Source: Pyruvatibacter mobilis
GTDB taxonomy: Bacteria; Pseudomonadota; Alphaproteobacteria; CGMCC-115125
Length of the DNA stretch: 64,000 nt
Assembly (NCBI RefSeq): GCF_012848855.1
Contig: NZ_CP051630.1
Span: forward strand, 2,335,501 to 2,399,500
Reading direction: 5' to 3'
Below, piece after piece: positions 55,474 to 64,000 of this stretch; position 1 is the stretch's first letter, and every line of letters begins with the position of its first letter. The notes beneath the pieces were generated by a model, which worked only from the letters and a program-made list of their open reading frames with translations, was not told the DNA's origin and did no database searches. A program made the translations under genes and the position numbers.

Positions 55474-56661
55474 ATGAGCACAAAATCCGAGACAACCCCT
55501 GCGAAATCCGCCCCCAGCCGCCCGGCCGAGCCCCGGCGCGTGCTGATGATCGCCTACACGGATGTGCAAGTGCTGGACATCACCGGGCCGCTTGAAATTC
55601 TCGCCAGCGTCAATGACGCGCGCGCCAATCCGCGCCTGTGGGCGCCGGAGGGGCTGACGCCGCAGACGGATGACGGGGACACGCCAAGCGACGCCTACGA
55701 GATCACCATCGCAGCCGCTGAGGCCGGGCCGTTCCGCACCACCTCGGGCCTGCAGCTGGTTGCCGATATCGGCTTTGCCGACCTCACCGATGACTATCTT
55801 TCGGGCCTGCACACGCTTGTCGTGCCCGGCGGTGAAGGCACGATCCAGGCGATGCGCGATGACGCGGTGCTGGACGTGGTGGCCCGCGCGGGCGCTGCGG
55901 CCGAGCGCATCACGTCCGTCTGCACCGGCACCTTCATCCTTGCCCGCGCCGGGCTGATCGACGGGCGGCGGGTGACGACGCACTGGAACGTCGCCGGCGA
56001 CCTCGACGAGATGTTCCCTACCCTGACGGTTGACGCGGATTCCATCTATGTGCGCGACGGCAATGTGTGGACCTCTGCCGGGGTGACGGCGGGCATGGAC
56101 CTTGCCCTGGCGCTGGTTGAGGAAGATTGCGGGCGCGACATGGCACTGGCGGTGGCCCGGCGGCATGTGCTGTTCATGATCCGCCCGGGCGGCCAGTCGC
56201 AGTTTTCAGCCCAGCTCGTGGCGCAGCATGCCGCGAAGGGCCGCATCGGCGAGATCACCCAGTGGGTGCTCGACAATGTGGCGGCTGACCTGTCGGTTCC
56301 GGCGCTGGCCGAGCGCGCCCATATGAGCGAGCGCACGCTTGCAAGAGCCTTTGTCAGCGAGACGGGGCTGACGCCGGGGCGGTTCGTGGAAGTGGTGCGG
56401 GTGGAAGCTGCCCGCCGCCACCTCGAGGAAACCGCCGACGACACCGAGACCATTGCCTGGGCCTGCGGCTTTTCCAGCGCTGAACAGATGCGCCGCGCCT
56501 TCCACCGCCGCGTCGGCGTGAGCCCCGCGGATTACCGCGCCCGCTTCCGCCGCATGCCGGTGATGGGCCCGCACGGCCCGATACAGGCAGGAAGCCCGGC
56601 AGCAGGCCAGCCAGCCATGCAGCGCACCTCGCTGCCGCAGCCCTCGGGCTTCATGCAATAG
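55474..56661 (+). CDS. GlxA-type regulator: DJ-1/PfpI domain plus AraC HTH
   Basis: The 395 residues combine a DJ-1/PfpI domain (residues about 20-215, with V-V-P-G-G-E-G, and V-C-T-G-T-F-I-L-A carrying the elbow Cys) and a C-terminal AraC-type DNA-binding domain (L-A-E-R-A-H-M-S-E-R-T-L-A-R-A-F and C-G-F-S-S-A-E-Q-M-R-R-A-F). The family regulates amine, amino acid or stress genes. The start at 55474 is chosen before the disordered Ser/Pro tail; an ATG at 55462 is possible. It may control the DJ-1 gene 46 bases downstream. Confidence 0.9.
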   Translation: MSTKSETTPAKSAPSRPAEPRRVLMIAYTDVQVLDITGPLEILASVNDARANPRLWAPEGLTPQTDDGDTPSDAYEITIAAAEAGPFRTTSGLQLVADIGFADLTDDYLSGLHTLVVPGGEGTIQAMRDDAVLDVVARAGAAAERITSVCTGTFILARAGLIDGRRVTTHWNVAGDLDEMFPTLTVDADSIYVRDGNVWTSAGVTAGMDLALALVEEDCGRDMALAVARRHVLFMIRPGGQSQFSAQLVAQHAAKGRIGEITQWVLDNVAADLSVPALAERAHMSERTLARAFVSETGLTPGRFVEVVRVEAARRHLEETADDTETIAWACGFSSAEQMRRAFHRRVGVSPADYRARFRRMPVMGPHGPIQAGSPAAGQPAMQRTSLPQPSGFMQ

Positions 56662-56707
56662 GCATCCCCCAAAAACGCCGCCGAGCACGCACACAGAAAG
56701 TCACGCC

Positions 56708-57316
56708 ATGAATATCGGTCTACTGATGTTTCCCGATGCCGAGGAGCTGGATTTCGTGGGGCCTTACGAGGTCTTCACCATGTCCAACGAGGTGTTCGAG
56801 CTGGAGGGCAAGCCGGAGCCGGACCGGGTGATCCTGATCTCCGAGGACGGCAACCCGGTGCGCTGCCGCAAGGGCATGACCATTGCCGCCCATGAGAGTA
56901 TCGCAACGGCGCCGAAACTCGACGTGCTGCTGATCCCCGGCGGTCAGGGCACGCGCACCGAGGTCAACAACGAGACGCTCATGGCCTGGGTCGCGGAGGT
57001 GGACAAATCCACCACCTGGACCACCAGCGTCTGCACCGGCGCGCTGCTGCTGACCGGGTCAGGCGTTGCGAAGGGCAAGCGCGTGACAACGCATTGGGCC
57101 TTCGTGGACCAGCTTGCCGCGCGCGGTGAAGCAGCCGACGTTCTCAAGAACATCCGCTATGTGCGCGACGGCAAGATCGTGACGGCGGCAGGCGTCTCCG
57201 CCGGCATCGACATGGCGCTGTGGCTCGTCGGCCAGTGGCACGGGGAACAGCATGCGCGCAACACCCAGCGCGCCATGGAATACGACCCCGCCCCGCCCTA
57301 CACGGCGGCGGTCTGA
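56708..57316 (+). CDS. DJ-1/PfpI family protein
   Basis: The 202 residues are a single DJ-1/PfpI domain: I-G-L-L-M-F-P-D-A-E-E-L-D-F-V-G-P-Y-E-V with the Glu/Asp region, L-L-I-P-G-G-Q-G-T-R, and S-V-C-T-G-A-L-L-L with the nucleophile Cys near 104, then T-T-H-W. It resembles isonitrile hydratase/ThiJ-like members. It follows the GlxA-type gene and is similar to that protein's N-terminal domain. Confidence 0.9.
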   Translation: MNIGLLMFPDAEELDFVGPYEVFTMSNEVFELEGKPEPDRVILISEDGNPVRCRKGMTIAAHESIATAPKLDVLLIPGGQGTRTEVNNETLMAWVAEVDKSTTWTTSVCTGALLLTGSGVAKGKRVTTHWAFVDQLAARGEAADVLKNIRYVRDGKIVTAAGVSAGIDMALWLVGQWHGEQHARNTQRAMEYDPAPPYTAAV

Positions 57317-57329
57317 GCCGTCCGCATCC

Positions 57330-57542
57330 CTAGCTCGGCTTGCGGTCTTTCGCAGCTGCTTCAGCCTGCTGCTGGCGGGACCACAGGTCCTCGATGTGCT
57401 TGGCGCAGGTCAGCCAGTATCGGCAATCCGATTTTTCGGAGCAGGCATGGAAGGCGTGCATCTGGTCGGCGGCATCGCTGACCATGTTGTATTCCAGCAA
57501 TTGGCGCACATTGGCCATGCGGTCGAGGCAGATCTTTTCCAT
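57330..57542 (-). CDS. Small conserved-looking hypothetical protein
   Basis: The 70 residues look like a real protein: helical, with a pattern of four Cys (C-L-D-R, F-H-A-C-S-E-K-S-D-C, L-T-C-A-K), a hydrophobic core and a charged tail. The Cys could bind a metal or form disulfides. No signal peptide is present. No ribosome site is obvious. Function unknown. Confidence 0.6.
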   Translation of the reverse strand: MEKICLDRMANVRQLLEYNMVSDAADQMHAFHACSEKSDCRYWLTCAKHIEDLWSRQQQAEAAAKDRKPS

Positions 57543-57713
57543 CGCGTGTCACACCTTGCGTACTCGGCCCCCGGAAACGTAGGGGCAGCCTCACCCTAGG
57601 AACAGGTGGCGGCAAGGCGCGTTGACGCAGGTCAAGCGAGGCGCACAATGCGGGTCACAAAGTGATGCGGCGTCGAAGCAGGCCGCCCGAGTTTATCCAA
57701 GGAAATGCCCGCC

Positions 57714-58916
57714 ATGTCGCAAGCCGCCACCCCGATCAAATCCCTGCCGGACCTCAATTTCGATACCACGCGGCCGCCGTCGCCTTTCATGAACGAGGAC
57801 CACGCAGCCTGGCGGCAGACCCTACGCAAATGGGTGGAGAAGGAAATCATGCCGTTCGCGTCCGAGTGGGACGAGGCGGAAGAGTTTCCCGAGGAGCTCT
57901 ACAAGAAGGCCGCCGATGTGGGCCTCCTGCGTATGGGGTATCCGGAGCAATATGGCGGCATCCAGGAGGGGCTTGACCAGTTCCACGGCATCGTCACCTC
58001 CGAGGAGCTGGCGCGGGTGGGCGCGGGCGGCATCAATGCCAGCCTCATGGTGCACGGCATCGGCCTGCCGCCGATCATCAATATCGGCTCGGAGGAAATG
58101 AAGGAGCGCATCGCGCCGGATGTGCTCAATGGCGACAAGCATATCGCGCTGGGCATCACCGAACCGTCCGGCGGCTCGGACGTTGCCAATATCCAGACCC
58201 GCGCCGAGGACAAGGGCGACCATTACCTTGTCAACGGCTCGAAGATGTTCATCACCGGCGGCATGCGGGCGGACTACATCACCACCGCCGTGCGCACCGG
58301 CGGTCCGGGCACCAAGGGCATCTCGCTCCTGCTGATCGAGACTGACCGCGAGGGCGTGTCGCGCACGCCGCTCAAGAAGATGGGCTGGTGGGCGTCCGAT
58401 ACGGCGGCGATCTATTTCGACGATGTGAAGGTGCCGAAGGAGAACATCATCGGTACCGAGAACAACGGCTTCATCGGCATCATGCTCAATTTCAACTCAG
58501 AGCGGCTGGGCATGGCGGCAGGCGCCAACGCCATGGCGCGTGTCTGCATGGAAGACGCCGCCGCCTGGGCGCGTGAGCGCACCACCTTCGGCAAGCGGCT
58601 GGCCGACCACCAGGTCATCCGCCACAAGATCGCCGACATGTATCAACGCATTCAGGCAACCCAGGCCTATCTCGAAATCTGTGCCTGGCGGGTGATGCAG
58701 GGGGAAACGCCGGTGGCGGATCTCTCCATGCTCAAGGTGCAGGCCACCACCACCATGGAATTCTGCGCGCGCGAAGCCATGCAGATCCTGGGCGGCAACG
58801 GCTATCTGCGCGGCGGCCGGGTCGAGCGGATCTATCGCGAGGTGCGGGTCAATGCCATTGGCGGCGGCTCGGAAGAAATCATGCGGGACCTGACAGCGCG
58901 TCAGCTCGGCCTCTAG
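57714..58916 (+). CDS. Acyl-CoA dehydrogenase
   Basis: The 400 residues match acyl-CoA dehydrogenases: G-Y-P-E-Q-Y-G-G near 77, A-L-G-I-T-E-P-S-G-G-S-D-V-A, N-G-S-K-M-F-I-T-G-G, R-T-T-F-G-K-R-L, Q-I-L-G-G-N-G-Y-L and a C-terminal G-G-G-S-E-E-I-M with the expected catalytic Glu. The start at 57714 (MSQAATP) has AAGGA 10 bases upstream, whereas an ATG at 57705 would overlap it. It probably acts on short or branched acyl-CoA. Confidence 0.94.
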   Translation: MSQAATPIKSLPDLNFDTTRPPSPFMNEDHAAWRQTLRKWVEKEIMPFASEWDEAEEFPEELYKKAADVGLLRMGYPEQYGGIQEGLDQFHGIVTSEELARVGAGGINASLMVHGIGLPPIINIGSEEMKERIAPDVLNGDKHIALGITEPSGGSDVANIQTRAEDKGDHYLVNGSKMFITGGMRADYITTAVRTGGPGTKGISLLLIETDREGVSRTPLKKMGWWASDTAAIYFDDVKVPKENIIGTENNGFIGIMLNFNSERLGMAAGANAMARVCMEDAAAWARERTTFGKRLADHQVIRHKIADMYQRIQATQAYLEICAWRVMQGETPVADLSMLKVQATTTMEFCAREAMQILGGNGYLRGGRVERIYREVRVNAIGGGSEEIMRDLTARQLGL

Positions 58917-59102
58917 GCACTCCCCGCCTCTCCGCTGTCTTCCCTGCTCCCTCCCCCCGCCCCCCGAAGGCTTGACCCAAATCAACGCTCCCGGCGCTTC
59001 CCATCCCGCGCCGGGATCGTTAGCGTGTATCCACACAAATAATAAGAAGAATTCCGGCTGCGAAAGCCCGGGGTTCCGGGTCAGGTTTCAGGGAGGGACC
59101 AC

Positions 59103-59462
59103 ATGTCCACACAGGACGGCGGTGAGACCGGCGCGGGCGCGTCCGTCTATCACCATGAAGGCGGCAACCAGCCGCGGCATGATCATCACGATACGGAAGT
59201 TCTCACCGAGGAGCGGGTGCGCGGCTACTGGCACGCCAATCTGCGCCTGCTCGGCGTATTGCTGGCGATCTGGTTCATCGTTTCCTTCGGCTTCGGCATC
59301 CTGTTCGCCGAACCGCTGAACGACATCCAGTTCTTCGGCTTCAAGCTCGGTTTCTGGTGGGCCCAGCAGGGCTCCATCTATGTCTTCATCCTGCTCATCG
59401 CCTGGTATGTCTTCGCCATGCGCCGCATCGACCGCGCCTATGGCGTGGACGACGACGAATAG
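59103..59462 (+). CDS. DUF4212 symporter small subunit
   Basis: The 119 residues have a His-rich cytosolic start ([14 protein letters not shown]) and two membrane helices ([16 protein letters not shown] and [13 protein letters not shown]). It matches DUF4212, the small partner of VC_2705-type sodium/solute symporters, which follows directly. It is presumably needed for assembly or activity of that transporter. An AGGGAGG site precedes it. Confidence 0.92.
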   Translation: MSTQDGGETGAGASVYHHEGGNQPRHDHHDTEVLTEERVRGYWHANLRLLGVLLAIWFIVSFGFGILFAEPLNDIQFFGFKLGFWWAQQGSIYVFILLIAWYVFAMRRIDRAYGVDDDE

Positions 59463-59473
59463 GAGGCGGTGAC

Positions 59474-61246
<1,773 letters not shown>

Positions 61247-61308
61247 GACATGGCCGGGGGGTGGGAACATTCCCCGGCACATCCCACGGCAAAAACAAAA
61301 AACAAAGA

Positions 61309-61336
61309 GGGCGGCACCCGATGGGTGCCGCCCTTT
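61309..61336. terminator. Terminator between symporter and OmpW genes
   Basis: GGGCGGCACCC and GGGTGCCGCCC pair around GAT, with TTT following on plus and CTTTG/TTTTTG on minus. It serves both convergent genes. Confidence 0.8.
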
Positions 61337-61363
61337 CAGTTTGGCGGGAGGAAGCTCTGACGC

Positions 61364-61999
61364 CTAGAAGCGGTAGCCGATGCCGGTGCCGATGACCCAG
61401 GGGTCGAGATCGACGTCGGCCTTTACGGCACCGTTCACCGTGGCGTCCACATTGACCCAGATCTTCTTCACGTCGAGGTTCCACGACCAGTTGCCGCCGA
61501 TGGGCACGTCCATGCCTGCCTGCAGGGCCCAGCCGAAGCCGCCGTCATAATCCACCGAGGTGCCGGCGGTGTCGTCGGCATTGTAGAGGTGGGTGTAGTT
61601 CACACCGGCGCCCACATAGGGCTGCACCTGGCCGTCCGGCATGAAGTGGTATTGCAGCAGCAGGGTGGGCGGCAGCACCCACACATCGCCCAGGTCCAGC
61701 GTGCCGCCGCCATTGAGGTCCACCTTCATGTCATGCGGGGAGGTGGCCGCGATCAGCTCGACGGCGATATTGGGGGTGAAGAAGTAGGAAATATCGATTT
61801 CCGGCACCACGGCGCCATCGGCATCAATGCTGCCGATATTCGGCGTGACGCTCGAGCTTTCGTCCGGCAACACGCCGACGATACGGGCGCGGACCTTCCA
61901 CGGGCTGTCGCCGTCAGCGGCGGCGGCTTCCATGGCCGGCAGGGTCAGGGCCGTGGCGCCCAGCAGCGCGGCAGCCATCATGCTCAGTGTCTTTTTCAT
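61364..61999 (-). CDS. OmpW-family outer membrane protein
   Basis: The 211 residues begin with a signal peptide (M-K-K-T-L-S-M-M-A-A-A-L-L-G, cleavage near A-A-A-A-D) and continue as an eight-strand beta-barrel with alternating hydrophobic residues. The S-P-W-K-V-R-A-R start, L-P-P-T-L-L-L-Q-Y-H-F and Q-P-Y-V-G-A-G-V-N-Y-T are OmpW hallmarks. The C-terminus ends in Phe, as needed for BAM assembly. It may transport small hydrophobic compounds. GGAG precedes the ATG. Confidence 0.94.
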   Translation of the reverse strand: MKKTLSMMAAALLGATALTLPAMEAAAADGDSPWKVRARIVGVLPDESSSVTPNIGSIDADGAVVPEIDISYFFTPNIAVELIAATSPHDMKVDLNGGGTLDLGDVWVLPPTLLLQYHFMPDGQVQPYVGAGVNYTHLYNADDTAGTSVDYDGGFGWALQAGMDVPIGGNWSWNLDVKKIWVNVDATVNGAVKADVDLDPWVIGTGIGYRF

Positions 62000-62278
62000 C
62001 GCTCCAGTCCCCCGATGAGTACAGGTATTGGGTATGGGCGATGTGTAGATCACGACTGCGTGAGGGTAATTGATCTGTGTCACGAAACCGGACGGGCTGC
62101 ATGCGACATCCGCGCACAGTGGCTGTTTGGCCTCACCGCACCGGCGTCCGGATCGTCCGGCGGCAGATGGTCTGCACCAAGGAGTAAGAGACGGGCGGAT
62201 CGTGCCGGTTCGGTGATCACGCCCGTGTGAGGTAGGCTGCGGGGCAACAATAATGCCGACTCACTTTTCAGGGATGCC

Positions 62279-63256
62279 ATGACCACCAGCGCCGACAATG
62301 CCACCCTCACCCCGGCCCTGTTCAGTTCTGCCGCCGTGAGCCGCGAGACCGATGAGATCAACAAGGCGGTCGCAGCGCTCGTGGCCCAGGCGCCGGACCC
62401 CTGGTCGATGACCGCGGCGGAAGCGCGCGCCATGCGCGAGCGCGGCGAGGGGCCGTTTCCCGTGGCGCCGGTCAGCCCGCGCGCCCGCGACATCGAGATT
62501 GACGGGCCCGGCGGCAAGATCAGCCTGCACATCATCGAGCCCGAGGGCGGCAAGGCCGCGGCGAAGGGTGTCTACCTGCATATCCATGGCGGCGGCTGGG
62601 TGTTCGGCGGCGCGGCGCAGCAGGATTCGCTGCTGGAGCGGCTGGCGGACAAGTGCGGGCTTGCCTGCATCTCGGTCGAGTACCGGCTGGCGCCGGAGCA
62701 CCCCTATCCCGCCGCACCGGATGACTGCGAGGCCGCAGCCCTGTGGCTGACCCGCAATGCCGCAGACTTCGCCGACGGGCCGCTGTTCATCGGCGGGGAA
62801 TCAGCGGGCGGGCACCTGTCCGCCGTCACCCTGCTGCGCCTCAAGCAGAAGCACGGCATGACCCCGTTCAAGGCGGCCAACCTCACCTTCGGCTGTTTCG
62901 ACATGGGCATGACCCCCAGCATGCGCGCCTTCGGGGATACGGGGCCCACCCTCTCCACGCGCGACGTGGCGCATTTCCGCCAGAGCTTCATTCCGGAGGG
63001 CACCGACCTGTCCGATCCGGACATCTCGCCGCTTTATGCGGATCTCGGCGGCCTGCCGGACGCGCTGTTCGTGGTCGGCACGCGGGACGGGCTGCTGGAT
63101 GACAGCCTGTTCATGCATGCGCGCTGGCTGGCGGCGGGCAACACGGCGGAGCTGGGCATCTATCCCGGCGGCGCGCATGGCTTCATCGCCTTCCCCGGCG
63201 CCCTTGCGGAAGCCGCCCTGGCGCAGATCGACAGGTTCTTCCAATCACATACTTGA
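62279..63256 (+). CDS. Alpha/beta hydrolase, hormone-sensitive-lipase family
   Basis: The 325 residues match family IV esterases/lipases. The oxyanion H-G-G-G-W-V-F-G-G lies near 104, [11 protein letters not shown] is the family signature, Ser is in G-G-E-S-A-G-G-H, Asp in G-T-R-D-G-L-L-D-D and His in G-G-A-H-G-F. It hydrolyses short- or medium-chain esters. Operator copies begin at its stop codon, so the next gene's regulator may control nearby transcription. Confidence 0.93.
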   Translation: MTTSADNATLTPALFSSAAVSRETDEINKAVAALVAQAPDPWSMTAAEARAMRERGEGPFPVAPVSPRARDIEIDGPGGKISLHIIEPEGGKAAAKGVYLHIHGGGWVFGGAAQQDSLLERLADKCGLACISVEYRLAPEHPYPAAPDDCEAAALWLTRNAADFADGPLFIGGESAGGHLSAVTLLRLKQKHGMTPFKAANLTFGCFDMGMTPSMRAFGDTGPTLSTRDVAHFRQSFIPEGTDLSDPDISPLYADLGGLPDALFVVGTRDGLLDDSLFMHARWLAAGNTAELGIYPGGAHGFIAFPGALAEAALAQIDRFFQSHT

Positions 63257-63360
63257 ACGCTGTTCAATTTGTGAACATTGTTCATACACCGGCGCGTTGG
63301 GCAGGATTCCCCGGCCCTGTCAAACCACCCTTGGGCGGCGCATTCTTTGAACGTTGTTTA
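63253..63360. promoter_or_regulatory. Three TGAAC-N3-GTTCA operator copies
   Basis: TTGAAC-GCT-GTTCAA (63253-63267), TGAAC-ATT-GTTCA (63272-63284) and TTGAAC-GTT-GTTTA (63347-63360, last arm imperfect). The first two are perfect palindromes; centres are 18 and 76 bases apart. They lie upstream of the TetR gene, which probably binds them. Confidence 0.75.
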
Positions 63361-63399
63361 TTTTCTTGAATCAGAGTTGATCGCGGCCATACTGAGCTC

Positions 63400-63999
63400 A
63401 TGACACCCAGCCCCGCCCCGCAGCAGACCACCGGCCGCCGGGCCGCCCAGCAGGAAGAGCGGGCGGCGCGCATCCGCCTGGCAGCCCGCACCCTGCTCGC
63501 CGAGGACGGCCCGCGCGGGCTGACCATCCGCGCCGTGGCCGAGCGGGCGGGCTACGTGGCGGGGTCGGTCTATTCTTATTTCCCCTCCAAGGAGGCCCTG
63601 CTGGCGGCGCTGGTGGTGGACGAGATGGACGGGCTCGTCCAGGCCTTGCGCGGCGCGCCTGCTGATCTGGACATCCGGGCCGATCTGGCGCTCGACACCC
63701 TGCGCGATCAGGTGCCGCTTCTCATGGCCGCCCGCCGCGGAGACGTGCCCGAGGCGACGGAACGGGCGCTGACCGGGCGGATCATCGCCGTGCTGCGGGC
63801 CCTCGACGCAGCGCGCGGGGATCATGATGATCCCGCCCGCACACCCCCGAGCGACAGGGCCTACGACACCGTCGCCCTGTGGTCCGGACTGGTGGGGATT
63901 GCGCTATTGTCCGGCTGCGGGCGGTTTGCTTCCCTCGATCTGGAGGAAGACCGCGTGCTCGCCTCCCTCCTGGGCCGCTTCGGCGGCGCTTCTTCCTGA
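63400..63999 (+). CDS. TetR-family transcriptional regulator
   Basis: The 199 residues have an N-terminal TetR helix-turn-helix (L-T-I-R-A-V-A-E-R-A-G-Y-V-A-G-S-V-Y-S-Y-F, residues about 40-60) and an Ala-rich helical ligand domain. The stop is at 63997, one base before the window end. Three operator-like palindromes lie upstream, so the gene likely autorepresses. Genes after the window may be further targets. Confidence 0.9.
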   Translation: MTPSPAPQQTTGRRAAQQEERAARIRLAARTLLAEDGPRGLTIRAVAERAGYVAGSVYSYFPSKEALLAALVVDEMDGLVQALRGAPADLDIRADLALDTLRDQVPLLMAARRGDVPEATERALTGRIIAVLRALDAARGDHDDPARTPPSDRAYDTVALWSGLVGIALLSGCGRFASLDLEEDRVLASLLGRFGGASS

Positions 64000-64000
64000 C

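Overview
The window looks like chromosomal DNA of a GC-rich alphaproteobacterium, probably an aerobic heterotroph. The strongest evidence is the conserved run on the minus strand murA - DUF2948 - hisD - UPF0262 - low-molecular-weight phosphatase - infA - maf - RNase E/G - yacG - tRNA-Phe (4947-12379), an order typical of this class. UPF0262, DUF2948 and DUF2336 proteins and CtrA-like TTAA-N7-TTAA sites fit the same assignment. I cannot name the genus from the sequence alone.

Layout. 1-2054: SRPBCC protein (cut by the left edge), TetR regulator and SDR oxidoreductase. 2392-4851: periplasmic Cache-type sensor followed by a chemoreceptor. 4947-12783: the conserved housekeeping block plus a small basic protein. 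13064-14726: tRNA-Thr followed by short repeats and an AT-richer AlbA_2/Schlafen-type gene, the clearest accessory insertion. 14746-30401: mixed metabolic genes (aldehyde dehydrogenase, haloalkane dehalogenase-like hydrolase, azoreductase, amidohydrolase, rhodanese, fatty acid hydroxylase, flavin monooxygenase, aldo/keto reductase, Gfo/Idh oxidoreductase, Bcr/CflA-type efflux, a lipoprotein, quinone oxidoreductase). A second AT-richer gene sits inside this stretch (23845-24957). 30846-34108: divergent katG and oxyR. 34278-37233: TetR and quinone reductase, an orphan GIY-YIG nuclease between repeats, and nrdB. 37790-39685: nrdA with a complex upstream region. 40445-44715: pip, sppA and a DUF2336 protein. 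44748-58916: acyl-CoA and lipid genes (two SDRs, two acyl-CoA dehydrogenases, thiolase, two MaoC hydratases, two hotdog thioesterases) mixed with envelope proteins and two DJ-1/PfpI genes. 59103-61246: a two-subunit sodium/solute symporter. 61364-63999: OmpW, a lipase-like hydrolase and a TetR regulator with three operator copies.

How it works together. The 45-59 kb genes can supply activation-independent steps of fatty or branched acyl-CoA breakdown (dehydrogenation, hydration, oxidation, thiolysis, thioester release), and the symporter may import a carboxylate such as acetate. KatG/OxyR cover peroxide stress. NrdA/NrdB form an aerobic class I ribonucleotide reductase in two separate transcription units.

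The most unusual content is between genes. At least 24 small hairpins share a five-base TCAAG/CTTGA loop, while their arms vary with compensating changes. They are mostly arranged in inverted pairs. Three copies of a structured element of about 160 bp with 21-bp terminal inverted repeats lie among or between them. A lone GIY-YIG nuclease gene is bracketed by a 49-bp exact direct repeat that contains one of the hairpins. No transposase, integrase, rRNA operon or CRISPR array was found.
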